Shown here: positions 45,801-58,677 of the stretch, one piece after another
Numbering within the stretch: position 1 is the first letter of the stretch
Layout: every line of letters begins with the position of its first letter
Origin: Neopestalotiopsis rosae
Lineage: Eukaryota > Ascomycota > Sordariomycetes > Amphisphaeriales > Sporocadaceae
Direction: 5' to 3'
Assembly (NCBI GenBank): GCA_023078685.1
Contig: JALGAS010000006.1
Coordinates: forward strand, 3,410,001-3,474,000
DNA: 64,000 nucleotides
Notes under the pieces: generated by a model
Seen by the model: only the letters and a program-made list of their open reading frames with translations
Databases searched by the model: none
Told to the model about the DNA's origin: nothing
Made by a program: the position numbers and the translations under genes

Positions 45801-48776
45801 AACGCATGCCGAAATCGACCATCAACTGACCACAGACGGACAAATTTTGTCGATTACGAGACGAGAGTTGATACGAGAGCCGGCACCAACGGGTCTCACT
45901 CGCTCATTCGCACACTCACTCACTCGATTCACTCCTTCCTGTCGGCAGTGTTTTAATTTTCGCTCTTGGGTTCTTTCGGCGACGAACCGCGATTCTCCCG
46001 GGACCCATATAAAATAATGCTGACACCTGGTTGAGGTGCCTGGTGCCAGTGGTTCTTGAGGTGCCAAGTGCTGAGTGGTGCCCCGGCATGTCGGTTTAGT
46101 GTCACCTGGAGAAGAGCCAAGTCAAGGTGAGACGAGACAAGACAGAAAGGCGGGAGAGAGGGGAGGTGCGCAGCTTAATGTCTGGGGAGGCGAGGGGAAA
46201 CGGACCGAGTCAATAATACTGCTGACTGACTGGAAGGGCATCCGGGCTCCTCCAGTCAAACCAGTGAGTAACCCATTGGGACCTACCGATTTGCACATCT
46301 ATGGTCATTTGGTAGTATATCCGGTGCACAGAAGAAAAGGTATGATGTCGATTATACGTTTGTTGATGCTGTCTTTGAGCCCGAGCATTGGACCGAATCC
46401 CAGCATACATGTCATAGGTAAGGCTGATCATTTGCGTATAGCCTATAGATCCCATTGCTCTGAATCGGCCGTGATCTCGATGTAATCTTGACGTCGACGT
46501 TTCTGCTTTGCGACCAAAGTGCCAAAACCGGCTGGGCGGCGCAGAGATTGTCCAATCACCATCAGGCTAGAGCTCTATCTCGACAGCAGCTCAACTGAGG
46601 GCAGCTGCCAGGGGCCCATAAGTTTCTGACTGGTGGATTCGATGGATCGGTCATCGGCAACAGGTTTACGCACCAATATGATGTCAAGCTTGGCTAATAC
46701 CTAACAAAGCTCAAGGACAGATGCCAGTCGAGTCCCAGGTGCCTCGCTCACAACCCCACAGCGCGGTGAACGGGACGTTTTTCTTGGTAAAGGCATGGCA
46801 TTGGGGCCGGTGCGACTGCTCCGTAGATGCGGTACGTCTGGTATCGTAGTACTATGACTGGGCACTACACACTACGCTTATTCCACTACATGATGCATTG
46901 GCGTTGCCGGATCCCAAATGTGCTTATCCGAAGGTGAGCGAGGCCGAGCACGGTATGGGAAACAGTAGGGCAGAAACATTCATTCTACTGAGACCACGAC
47001 AAGAAAAACAGAGTTGATCATAATAAGTTAGGCTTAATCACGTTGGTCGAGTATAAGATTTGCTATTCCACGATATCTGTCTGCCCCTGTCAGCGCATGG
47101 TTTCAAGGTTCAGGGCGCGGATGGTGCTTTTTCTCCAATACCCATGATTTTCAGGTCCCAAAGAGACTACCAGAGGACTAGAGAGAAGAAGGGGAGCTCG
47201 GGAGACGAGAAGGAAAAAGTGAAAGAGAAAAAAAGGAGTGCTTCGAGTGCCTTTGCTCAGTGCACTGTTTGCAGCATTCCCCGAGCAGCGGGCAGCGGGA
47301 CAGTCGAAATGTTTCCAAAGGTTGCGCCCCCACTAACAACGCCCCAAGATCCCCGCCAAGCAAACCCAAGCGGACTGGGAAGTTCACTTGAGTGCCAGTC
47401 CCAGGTTTAATGTTCCCAACTCCACAGCAGATCTCCAGGCCCCGCAGAACCAGAGAGTCCACTAAAGTGTCAAGATGTGGGTTTCTCCAGTCTTCGGGCG
47501 CATGACCAGCCGCATTTTCGAACTTTTTTTTTTTTTTCTTGTCCGGCCTAGAACCGCCCTTGCAGCTCGACTATCACAAGCCCGCCTGTCTGGTCCGTTG
47601 CAACGCACACACATTTTTTTTCTGATTTGATACTTGCAGCAAGCAGCAGAACGAGCAGCACACGCACAGTACACTCGCCTTGCAGGGTTTGACATTCTTC
47701 TATGGGAAAATCGACACTTCCGTGACCAGCGAACCCAGAGGGACCCCCCCAGCTCGCACAGCTCACCCTGCCCAGACATACCAAATCCTACCTTCGCCTG
47801 CAGCCAAACCTGGCCTGCCACAGTGCCCACCCCAGCACGTCCATCTGCTGCTGCTGCTCTTTCTGTCCCTCTCTCACCCACGCACGTCTCCAGTCAAAGC
47901 CATCAGTCATACTCACAGCCTGCCGCTCTCTGCTTGGCTGTTGCGTGCTGCGTTGTAACGAAAAGAGAGAATCCGCTTCCATCCAATCCCAGACTAAACT
48001 GCCCCGTTTCGAACGAAGTACCTTGGGACTCTGAACCGACTGGGGCACACACTCACACACCCCCTCCTCGATACATACGTAACTATATGCTTGCTTGGAC
48101 ATACCAAGACAGACCTACCTTACCTGTCTGTGGCTGCCACATTTAGGGACGAAAGATGCCCTCCTCTTCTTGCTCTTCCTGCCTGTCTTCTCTCTTCTTC
48201 TCCTCCTTCTTCCGTAAAGATCTCTTTCGATACTACTCATCACTCTTGACTTCAACTATACCACCAGTCGGTGCTATAAATACTTCTTCCGCTATCTCCT
48301 CTGGACGACGACAAGGCGCAAGAGCCCCTATACTATACAGGCGCTTACTCTTGCCTTCCGCTGTTAGCTGCAAGCACTATTCTCAACACCATACCCGCCC
48401 CAGTTCTAGACTTGACTCAACCCCCACGATAATATCAATCCCTCCTGCATCGGCCCCCCCCTCGGCTCCCAATTTCCCTCGCCCTTTCCGCCGCCGCGGC
48501 CGTCGTCCATATAGCTAGGGCCAGGCCTACCTCCCTCTGCCAGACTTGTCTGCCCATTCTTCTGTTCCATCATCATCATACTCCTCCTACTCTGCCACTT
48601 TCCTCTCCTCAACCCAGGCTCTCACCACCAGGCCCAGAAGCAAGAGATCCCCTCCATCTTTGTCTCTGTTCCTGACGAGAGCCTTCGCAACCACCACAAC
48701 TACGTCATACGCAGAATACCTTGTGGTCAAGGATTTCTTCCCGCGCCAACAGGCTGCACCGCAGAGCAACAACAAG
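42837..48776. other. 6-kb gene-poor stretch upstream of glycerol kinase
   Basis: I see no supportable gene. Purine-rich runs on the plus strand alternate with short frames that lack motifs. A poly-A tract lies at 44935-44957. 45460-45600 is a cluster of GCTGC/GGCATGG/GGAGCCCT short repeats. From about 47860 to 48700 the plus strand is CT-rich and is probably the promoter and 5' leader of the glycerol kinase gene. Confidence 0.45.
44935..44957 (+). repeat. poly-A tract (23 nt)
   Basis: An uninterrupted A run in gene-free sequence. Confidence 0.85.
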
Positions 48777-50548
48777 ATGCATGCAACAAACGGTGTCAAC
48801 GGCACCAATGGTGTGAACGGAGAGCACAAGACTAATGGTGTCAACGGTGTCAATGGCGAGCACAGCACCAACGGCGTAAACGACACAAAGCCAAACCCGA
48901 ACTCGGACGAATGGTTTATTGGCAGTGTCGACCAGGGAACGACTTCTACTCGCTTCATTATTTTCAGCAGCCAAGCGGACATCGTTGCCAGCCACCAGAT
49001 TGAGTTCGAAAACCACTATCCTGAGTCAGGGTAAGTCTGCGACTCGCGCGATCCGCTATTGTCTACAGTTAGTGTAATATCGACTAACCAAAGAATTTCC
49101 CTTGCAGATGGCACGAACACGACCCGTATGACCTTATCAAGTCGGTAGAAGACTGCATGGACGAAGCCGTGAAGCAATTCACCTCGCAAGGCTGGTCTGT
49201 ATCGCAACTGAAAGCCATCGGCATTACAAACCAGCGTGAGACGATTCTTTGCTGGGACAAGTACACTGGAGAGCCTCTGGGCAATGCCGTCGTCTGGCCA
49301 GACACCCGTACAAAAGATCTCGTCCGTGAGCTCAAGATGAAGCAGGGCGCCGAGATGATTCTCGAGCGCACCGGTCTCCCCCTGAGCACATACCCTTCGA
49401 GCGTCAAGTTGATGTGGTTGCTCCGAAATGATCCAGCTGTCAAGCAGTCGTATGACGAGCAACGCCTGGCATTTGGAACTGTAGACAGTTGGCTGATTTA
49501 CAAGCTCAACGGCGGCCCCAAGAACAATGTGCATGTCACCGACACCACAAATGCTAGCCGCACCATGTTTATGAACTTGAGAACACTGAAGTATGACAAT
49601 GACTTGTTGTCGTTCTTTGAAATCGACCCTACCAAGGTAGCACTCCCAGAGATTGTGCCCTCGTCGTGCCCCAAGATGTACGGCAAGGTTGACTCGGGTG
49701 TGCTGGCTGGAGTCAAGATCTGCGGGTGCTTGGGAGATCAATCTGCTGCCCTCGTCGGCCAGTGCGGTTTCCAGCCTGGACAGGCCAAGAACACATATGG
49801 TACCGGTTGTTTCCTGCTGTACAATGTTGGTGATGAACCCGTCATCTCCAAGTACGGTCTGCTCAGCACCGTTGCCTATGATTTTGGCGATAACGGAAAG
49901 CCAGTTTATGCCCTCGAAGGTAGCATTGCTGTTGGTGGATCGGGTGTGAAGTTCCTGTTGCACAACCTTGGCTTCGAGAGAGATTCCAAGAGAATCACTG
50001 AGCTTGCCGAGAGTGTCGGCGACAACGGCGGCGTTATCTTTGTCACTGCCTTCAGTGGTCTGTTTGCACCATACTGGATTGATGATGCCAAGGGAACACT
50101 TTTCGGCATCACACAGCACACCAAGAAGGGTCATATCGCTCGTGCTACCCTCGAGGCTACCTGCTTCCAGACGCGCGCCATTCTTGACGCCATGGAGAAG
50201 GATTCTGGTCACCGCCTGGAGTCGCTGGCTGTGGATGGTGGTATGTCTAACAGCGACCTTACCATGCAAACACAAGCCGATCTTTCTGGTATCCGCGTTG
50301 AACGCCCTGCCATGCGTGAAACCACTGCTCTTGGCGCCGCCATTGCTGCCGGCATTGCTCACCGCGACTGCTGGTCAAGCTTGAAGCAGGTTCAGATGCT
50401 CATGAAGTCCAAGCAAGGACGTAGAGAATTCGTCCCCGAGATGGAGAAGAGAAAAGTTGCCAAGATGTACGGCAAGTGGGAGCGTGCCGTCGAGATGAGC
50501 AGAGGCTGGGTCGTTGACGACTCGGAGGACGAGGATGATGACTTTTAA
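48777..50548 (+). CDS. glycerol kinase (FGGY family)
   Basis: Exons 48777-49030 and 49108-50548 encode 564 aa. The enzyme phosphorylates glycerol to glycerol-3-phosphate, feeding lipid synthesis and glycolysis, in the cytosol or at mitochondria. The N-terminal kinase motif is [11 protein letters not shown]. The glycerol-binding stretch follows with [10 protein letters not shown] and PDTRTKDLV. The FGGY C-terminal signature [14 protein letters not shown] follows [20 protein letters not shown]. The Gly-rich nucleotide loop [10 protein letters not shown] is intact. The intron carries GTAAGT...TTGCAG in phase. Two additions are unusual: an N-terminal run of NGVNG repeats (about residues 5-36) and a highly acidic C-terminus ([10 protein letters not shown]). 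The frame stays open upstream of M1 without an ATG, so an earlier start is unlikely. Confidence 0.96.
48786..48884 (+). repeat. NGVNG-coding repeats at the N-terminus of glycerol kinase
   Basis: Repeated ACCAATGGTGTCAACGG-like codons give [20 protein letters not shown] and further copies between residues 4 and 36. Copies differ by synonymous changes, so the repeat is older than the 27-bp one in the Gly-rich gene. Confidence 0.8.
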
Positions 50549-52297
50549 AAAGGCCTCTCTCCTTGTTGAGGTTCACTCTGTTTTCTCGTATTTTCTCTTT
50601 CTTCACCCCGCCATTGTCAGCATCTCGAATGATCTGTGGTATGGGTTCTGAGTCAAGGTTGGACATTCATTTTTTGCAAGGAAGCGACATGCAGACCGAC
50701 CGTGAAACGGGGTCTTCTTTGGGATTTTGCATTGTTCGGAGTTCCGTGTGGGCGTACTGGAAGGTCAAAGATCTGATGATATGGGAATGCGAGGGGTCCG
50801 CTATGAATAGCGAGAGTTGATATTCCCCCTCAAGAAGCGACGTAAAGCTTGAAACTATGTATATACTGTGGCAGATACTCATGATTCTGAGACGCACATA
50901 ATCAACCATCTAATACCATGAAAAAATCATTCAAAATATTTATCTACAACTCTTCTATGCCATGACATTTGAATGTATCCGAATTTGTGAGATTTGCTTT
51001 GTTCAACAGTTCATGGTGTACGCCCACTTAACATAGAAGTTGACCATATTTGAGCAATTGTCCTGCTCCTCATGTACATTTGATTCATGCTTGCACAAAT
51101 TGCCATATATCTCATATTTGAGTAAAAGTCGCTTTTCTCTGCGCACCTGTAGATGACTTTAATTGAAACGTCTCTCACACTTTGTTCTTTCATTTTCTTT
51201 CCCTTCTCATCTCCATCCCACCAACTAATTTTATCGATATGAAGACTATGGCAAGTCATGCCAGCCCTGTGAAGTCACACTTTTTCATCCCACCACCTTG
51301 GCTAAGCTGGTAAGAGGTAGGCTGTTTGTTTACTCTTTCGGGCGCGACGATGATATTTCAGCTGTCACCACAACAAATTAGAACTTGTGTTTTCCCCGTA
51401 GATTGAAGCATGACTTGACGCCCAATGTGAAGAAGCGATCAGGTACGTGCTTGAAGGTCGTTCTTATGCAGTTGGTGCGTCTGTGTGAGCATATTCACTG
51501 GAGAAATCTGACAGGTTACAATTAAAACAAAAGCCATTTTTATTCGGGAGCCTCCCGCCGCATTATACGAGGGAAGCGCTCGTGATCGACGATCAGTCTG
51601 ATAGCATGTGCTCATACCATCGTAAAACCTTGATCACCTATCTGCTTGTTGAGTCTTCGGTTTTATCTAAGCTCATCCAGGTGGCTGGCAAAAACACCTC
51701 GCTCAACAACAGCCATAAACTCCAGGTAGCCTTCCTCTAGACCGGCCACCAGAACACATTCCCGACAACAGACAGCCCGGGGAATGGGGTCTGGCTGCGC
51801 TCGAGAAAAGGAGGTTACCAAAACATTCATGAACCTCCACGCATGCCATGCAATGTCAACCAATGCAAATCATTATTCGCTCATGCTGCGCGCGCACGCT
51901 ACTACTTTTCTTCTTCTTTCTTGCCATGAGAAGAGTGTGTTCCGTTACACATCCCCTAGGTACCGATCCAAAAGATGGTAGTCGGAGTCTCATTCTCGTG
52001 AATCGTCGACGGTGATGTGACCCATCCGAGTGCCGCATACCGCGAAAGCCCGAGGCTCATCTACCAAGGCCAGGGACGTCGCGTTTTCATGACCATGGCA
52101 TGAACACCTGGCTACCGCAATCATAGTTGAAACTGAAATAGAGTGTCGAGTGGAGAAGGTTCTGTTCCATGAAAACGCAGGAAGGAAACGTTGATTATCA
52201 AATCGTATAAAGGGGAAAACCGGGTTGCCAGAATATACAACGAAACAGGTCAGAATTGGCGGTGGGTTCGTATGTAAAGTAGTCGAAAGAAGCCACT
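50549..52297. other. intergenic, no gene seen
   Basis: This lies between the stop of glycerol kinase and the stop of the GDP-mannose pyrophosphorylase gene (convergent). Short frames have no motif. 50900-51160 is AT-rich. Nothing else is supportable. Confidence 0.55.
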
Positions 52298-53742
52298 CTA
52301 CATGATGATGGCGGGAACATCAACATTGGCCTTGATGCTCTTGTGGGGCAGGACGCTGCCACCGTTGACGTAGATCTCATCGCCAATGGTGACATCGTCA
52401 CCCAGGACAGTGACGTTCTCGAGACGGGCCCACTTGCCGACGCTGCTGTTCCAGCCGACAATGGTGCTCTTGACCCAAGCGTGATCCTTGACCTTGGATC
52501 CGGGCAGGAGGGTGCATCGCTGCAGACGGACACCGTCACCAATGACAACGTCCTTGCCAATGACCACGTTGGGGCCGATGCGGCAGTTCTTGCCAATCTT
52601 GGCACTGGGGTCAACGAGAACGTTGCCACCGTAGACGTAGGGCTCCGAGTTGGGCGTCAGGAGCTCGGGCGACTTCTTGGCCAGAGAGGACAGGTACAGG
52701 CAGGTACCAGTAAGGTAGTCCTTGGGCTGACCCATGTCCATCCAGAAACCGTCCAGGTCAAAGGAGTGCAGCTGGCCATCCTTGACGACAGCAGGGAATG
52801 TCTCCTGCTCGATCGAGGTAGGGCGGTTCTTCTCAATGCGGCGCAGGATGGAAGTGTTGAGAATGTACAAACCGGCGTTGATGCGGTTTCCGACGAACTC
52901 GACGGGCTTCTCGACGAAGCGGTCAATTCGCGAGGGGTGGTTGGGCTTGTGCACAATGACACCGTACTTGGAGGGCTCCTCCACCTTGGTCACGACAATG
53001 GTGCCCTCGTCGCCGTGGGCCTGGTGGAACTCGGCGAGAGCCTTGAAGGGGTACTCGCATGTGACGTCGGCGTTGAGGACGAAGAAGGGTGAGTCGTCCT
53101 TGGCGAGGATCTCCTCGGCCAGCTTCAGGGGACCAGCAGTGCCCAGGGGCTCGCTCTCGACGGAGATGACAATGTTGACATTGTATTGCTTGGAGAACTG
53201 TGATGGACCCACATTATAAGCAATGGGACACTACAAAGATGACAGATTGCGCGCTGCGGCGAGAGACAAAACTAACCTCCTTGAGACGAGTCTCCATGAT
53301 CTCGGGTCTGTAGTTGACGGCGAGGACGATGTCGGTGACGCCCACCTCGGCGAGGGCAGCAATCTGGTGCTCAATAATGGGCTTGTTGGCAAACTCAACC
53401 AGAGGCTTGGGCAGAGTGAGGGTCTGTCGGGAGGCGCAATGGCGCGTTAGTAGGTTGAATTGAGACCATGGCGATTCGGCGGAGCTGCCACAAATGTGCG
53501 CCTTTGAATAGGGGCATTGAAGCAGCTGCAGCAATTCAGAAAAGACGTACGAGAGGACGGAGGCGGGTGCCAAATCCGCCGACAAGAATGAGAGCTGTTA
53601 AAAACATCACGGTCAGCTTCAAGAGCTCTACAATGAATAAATCGTCAAGTGGGAAGCTTAAAGGGGGGGTTGTGCTGCCGTGACAGCTTCCCCCCCTGAG
53701 CTCGACACTGGACAATTGGCGGCGGCGCAACTTACCCTTCAT
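52298..53742 (-). CDS. mpg1: GDP-mannose pyrophosphorylase (mannose-1-phosphate guanylyltransferase)
   Basis: Minus-strand exons 53742-53736 (7 nt), 53594-53551, 53423-53277 and 53197-52298 encode 365 aa, near the family size. The enzyme makes GDP-mannose from mannose-1-phosphate and GTP for glycosylation and wall mannan. The nucleotide-binding signature [17 protein letters not shown] spans the second junction. Further motifs are [47 protein letters not shown] and [17 protein letters not shown]. The C-terminal half is a left-handed beta-helix with hexapeptide repeats ([20 protein letters not shown]). The start ATG-AAG-G is a 7-nt coding exon, followed by GTAAGT. Recognition is firm. The symbol follows usage in other filamentous fungi (yeast equivalent PSA1/VIG9). 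Confidence 0.97.
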
Positions 53743-55324
53743 ATTGGATGGTTGTGGGGGTGTGAATTGGTCCTGGTCGTGAAGAATGGACAGGAGAACG
53801 GGTGCGAACAGCGAGCGTAAGAAGTAGTGAAAGAAGACGGGAAAAAGAAAAAATAGATTAAAGAGGCAGAACAACTGTCAAGAAGGTCTGCGCAAAAAAG
53901 TTGCTGGAAGGTTTAAAGGTGCAGTGTAGAAATCACGAGCTGGATGGTGGTCTGTCTGGGAGCAGTGCTCTCTTTTGGCTCTTTCTCGAGTTGGGGCCCG
54001 TTTGGGTGGATCCCGGGTTCTAGCTCCCTGTGGTCAGTGGTCAGTGTTCAGTGGTGCGCCGCTGCCCGCCGGGTGCTGTGCTGTGCTGTGAGGGACACAA
54101 GGTAGAAGACAGACAGGCCAAGACAGGGGACAGGACAGGCCACTCGAAGCCACTCCAGCAGATCCAATGCAATGCGGAGAAAATAGTTAGGTTGGCTCCC
54201 AGGGGCAGCCAGGGTAAACCTTTCTCAATTGGGACTGGCTCAATGACTTCTGGAGCCTCTTTTGGTGCGTCACGTCAAATGACTGTCTTTTTTATTCCCT
54301 TGTTTTAATTAGCACCCGCGCCCAAGCTCCTCTTTCTTGCTCCAGCTGTACTGTGTTCACGACGACAAGTTTTAGACAAAGGGGTGGAGATGAGGACCTC
54401 GAACATCGAGCGAGGGTATTTTTCTCTAAGTCTCTTTTACTGTCTGGGTGCACAGTCCTTGTTTGATCTTGTACCTGTTGGTTGGGCCTGAAGGTGCACG
54501 TTGCAGAATATGATTTCGCTTGAATGGGAACGTTGTATGTATAGGGCGGGAACAAGAATTCTAGAACACGTCTGGTACTCACAGTAGTAGTAGGGGGTCA
54601 GGTATCCCAGCAAGTAACCTAGTACTTTGTAGGTGCTGAGCGATCTAGGTACCAGGGGTCGTTTATTATAGCAATTGCCTGACACTCTCGTACACTTGAA
54701 ATGGAGGCAGATGACGAAGACCTGATGTGTCAGATTCATGCGTAGATTGGTTCCTTGATGTTGTAACATGCGGTGCAGAGAATTGGTATGTAGGTATTTA
54801 TCTATGAAACCCCGAGCTCGTGAAAAGGACACATATATTGTTGCCATTGTTTCCTTATTTCTTGCGTTCATGATCAACAGGTGAATACGTATGTGCGAAG
54901 CTTGACTACCATCACCACGTTCCATACAAGCTGATTTGATCCCATGGCCGCTCGTCGTACTAATTCGAGGCTATGAATTGAATGACATGGTTTCAAAGAA
55001 ATAAATCCGTATCGCATGGCGTGGGGGGGAAGAACACGAGGATTGTCAGACAAGAAAAATTAATCCAAAGGAGAGACAGAGGACACCTTGTCGTCGCTCA
55101 CCTCCGACACCTAGCAAATTACATTACCTTACAGCTCTTGGCCCCGGGTAAGACGTTGCACAAAAGGGTCAAGTGCGTTCTTTGATGGCCGATGGAAGGG
55201 GGGGAAACAATGGGAGACTCGACCCGGATCCACCACAAGAAAACATGGACTATGGACCTGGACCACCAGACAAGACACCACTCACTTACTGGCGCTGGCT
55301 CTCCCGTCCTGTCGCTCGCTCTGT

Positions 55325-55370
<46 letters not shown>
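55325..55370 (+). repeat. (TGCC)n microsatellite, about 11 copies
   Basis: An uninterrupted TGCC tandem, followed directly by CTGTCT and CCAGACCAGC-type repeats up to about 55457. Confidence 0.95.
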
Positions 55371-57239
55371 ATCTGTCTGTCTCTGTCCCAGACTCGCAGA
55401 ATTGGCAGCCGGACCAGCCAGACCAGCCAGACCAGACCAGCCAGACCAGACCAGCCAGGTTATGCTTGAACCCTGCGGCCCTACCTTAAGGAACGCTGCT
55501 AAAAAGTCAACTAAATAAGAATTCCGATCTGCATGGGCCGCCGGGTCCCCTCCCTAGCCTCTGTCTCCTGGGTGGGCTTGGTGGGCTCTGGGTCGCTCTG
55601 GGTGGCTCGTTGGCGAATTGCTTCTCCCTATTGGTGAATCAACCTTCGCTACCTCGTGATGCTCAATTTCCCTTTTGTGTCCAGGCGAAATTGGTAGGTT
55701 TTTCTATTACGAGGGAAAAGGCAGGACAAGAAGGAAAGAAAAAATATTATTATAGGTAATGCTGCACATACTATAAACCTTAGAGGGTAACTAGAGAGGT
55801 TGGCCTGCCTCCCCCCCTTTTTTTTTCTTTCTTTCTTTCTTTCTTCTCTTACTTCCAATCCCATATCTCGTGAGCGTCACGAGGACTTGTTTTGCTGTCT
55901 GTCTGTAACCTAGCTTATTCTTCCGACTCCGTGTCTGAAGCCCTCGTGGCGAGAAAATGGTCCCTTTCGACGGAAGAGAGGGGTAGAGGAAGAAAAAAAA
56001 ATACTCGCAGGGCGGGACGCAAAAACGCATGTCTGTCTTCATTCAGCGGTTGACGCGTCAAGTTGAGGCGGGTTCCGCACCCCTCCCGAAGTGTGTGGGG
56101 GGACGAGGGAATGTCTTTTTCTGAAACAAACTCGCTGAAATCTGTCAAAGTCTCAATCAGCGAGGATTCTTGACATATGTCAACATACTGTCATCGATCT
56201 AGCCTCTCCAGCCTTGTGGTCTGTTGAATAAACCCCATCACGGGCGTCCAATCCATGGCGTCCGGGAAATCCACCCACTTACACACATGCCCTCGGCACG
56301 TGTAATAAAGCTTGACAGTGTGGTGAATCCCCAGTACGAGATAAACGTCAAAGTGAAGGGCCTCGGCCAGCGCGGACCATCTCCGGGAAACACAGATTGA
56401 CTACGTACTATAATCTGCAGTTCCATTCTGACGGTTGTCTTATACAATAGTCCGTGCGTTGTTCCCGTCGCATACATATACACAAAGTTACGACGGAGGG
56501 GTCCGGATCGGACAATATGGTCTATCCAATGTTCTCGTGTCTGCGGATCAATGCTCTGCTCACACAGCGGCCAGGCCGATCTGGAAATTCTGCCACGAGC
56601 GCCCATGACACTCAAAGTCGCAAAACACATGAGCTCACTACAGGGAACCAGCTACGAAATAAATATGTCATGATATCCAACTTACCACCAGGCAAACTCC
56701 TCCAATCCCCAATCCCCAAGGAATCATTATCCATTCCCCTTTTGCCGAACCCCCATCGAACGGGGAAAGAGGCTGTGCAAGGCGCGCAACAGACTATGCG
56801 TAAACCTCCCAAAAGACCCTTCCCCCCCTGCTCACTTCCCCCAGCTTGCTTGAAGTAGACCAATAAGGTACACCAACACACCCTTGCCACTTTTTGTTCC
56901 CTCCCCCTTCTTTCATACTTGCCCAAAAATACCCCCAAAACGCGCCCGGGCTCAAGGTGAAGAGTTATCCAATCAAAGTTCATATTCTCTTTGTTCTTGG
57001 TCAACCTTCACCTTGGGACTACTGTTCACCTTGACAAAGTCGTCTCTCATTTGTCGTCACGGGCTTGCTCACCATCAGCCATTGACATGGCGAACAAAGT
57101 CACGTAAGAAAGAAAAAAACGATTTCCCCTCTAGAGCCTAAAAGTAAGTCAAGAGTGCAAAGTAGATTTTGTGGTTTCTTCGCGCAACAATTCACATGTA
57201 TACAAATTCGTTGCCCTCACGCCTGATATTTTACACACG

Positions 57240-57267
57240 TGTATATATATATATATATAGAGAGAGT
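57240..57267 (+). repeat. (TA)n(GA)n microsatellite
   Basis: A run of TA dinucleotides passes directly into AGAGAG, in AT-rich sequence. Confidence 0.85.
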
Positions 57268-58636
57268 CCTATAGAAGAAGGAAAAAACTACTTGGGACCC
57301 ATATGAAAATTCATTATAGAATTACATTATAGAATTACTATTTAATGAAATTCAAAAAAGCCATGATTAGAACCAAAGTGTCAGCTGGGTCCCAACTATT
57401 GAGTGTATTCACATATACAATCTTCCCAAACAAGGTATAAAAAAAATCCAATAAGAGCGACACTCCGCATGATCAACTCTCAAGAAAAGTGCATAGGCCC
57501 TCGTGACAATCATAGTGATCCGGAAATTTTTTTCAGCTAATCCGGGGGGAGGCGCTTACAAGTGGCAAAAATAACAATAACTTGATCCTCTAACCCGTCA
57601 CAAAAGTTCCTTCTCAATTCTTATCCCAGTGTTTCCAGGAAAAGGAACGCTTAGGGAGGAGAGGAAAACCAAAATGCCTAGGGATTTAGTGTGATTGGCA
57701 GGGCCCGCGGGCAAACAAACGGGTTAGTAAAACCCAATTGGTCGGCCTTGTCCTTTCTCCCGTCCATCCTGATGAGTTGATTGGCTAGAGGTTTATTGAT
57801 AAGATTAACTATAACAAGTCGGCAACCTTGGGGATTTTTTTTTTTTCAAACGCGCGGTGTGATCTCTTTTATCCTCAAACACAAGCCCAGCCACAACTTT
57901 TGATTCGTCGATTAATGACCGGACCATCACCTTTCGATTTCGGCGCCCTTTACCATTCAGTCGTGGAGAAGATCTCCCCCTTTACCTGAGGCATTGGTTG
58001 CCTCATTGAAGATGATTTTACAAGAGGGCGGCAAGCGGGCGGAGGAACACAGAGGACAAGATCGAAAAAACACGTAGGAGACTTGTCAAAAGGTTCCATT
58101 CATCGTAGTGGAGTTATTTCCATCTCGTTCAAGGAAGAATATGTAAAACTGTGTAAGACAGTGGATCTTCTTATAAGCATCATTTCGAGGTTATTACCAC
58201 AACCATGGCCTTGAATCGTGGACATGAGTAAGAAATTCGGTGCCCCCCAGACACGAAAAAAGAACCATATCTCATAAGGGAGGGGGAAAAAATCTCTTTA
58301 TCCTTTGACCAATTGCTTTCGACCCATGAATTGCGCAGCCCCATCTCGTGTAGACATTCAATCGAGAAATGCTTGTCCACATCCTCCACGTTCACTCTCC
58401 AATGTCTTGTCATCATAGTCATGAGCCACAAAAAGGGCCGGAGGAAAATAAAGGAAAAATTCCGTTTGCACCAAGGTATTCTAGAAATCAATCCCTTTCG
58501 GGCGGGCGTCCCACAAGGTCGAGAAACGCTAAGAAGCAGAAGAAGGCGGGAAGGGTTAAACTCTGCCCAATTGCGCGGACAGCACCCGATATGTCGTCGT
58601 CTCATCAAGAGGGGGCCGCCCAAGCAGACACCAAGG

Positions 58637-58637
<1 letters not shown>

Positions 58638-58675
<38 letters not shown>
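58638..58675 (+). repeat. homopolymer of 38 G
   Basis: Uninterrupted G run, flanked by AAGGC and CCAAAT. It could fold as a G-quadruplex on the plus strand. Runs this long are hard to sequence, so the exact length may be off. Confidence 0.9.

Positions 58676-58677
<2 letters not shown>

Noticed and set aside
48156..48518. 120-residue Ser/Arg-rich frame upstream of glycerol kinase
   Set aside because: Lies in a CT-rich leader; composition follows from pyrimidine bias and it does not join the kinase.
49016..50362. 448-residue frame antisense to glycerol kinase
   Set aside because: Mirrors the codon bias of the strong FGGY gene; no motif, and the sense strand carries the family signatures.
52343..53092. 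249-residue frame antisense to GDP-mannose pyrophosphorylase
   Set aside because: Reads complement of conserved codons; no independent evidence.
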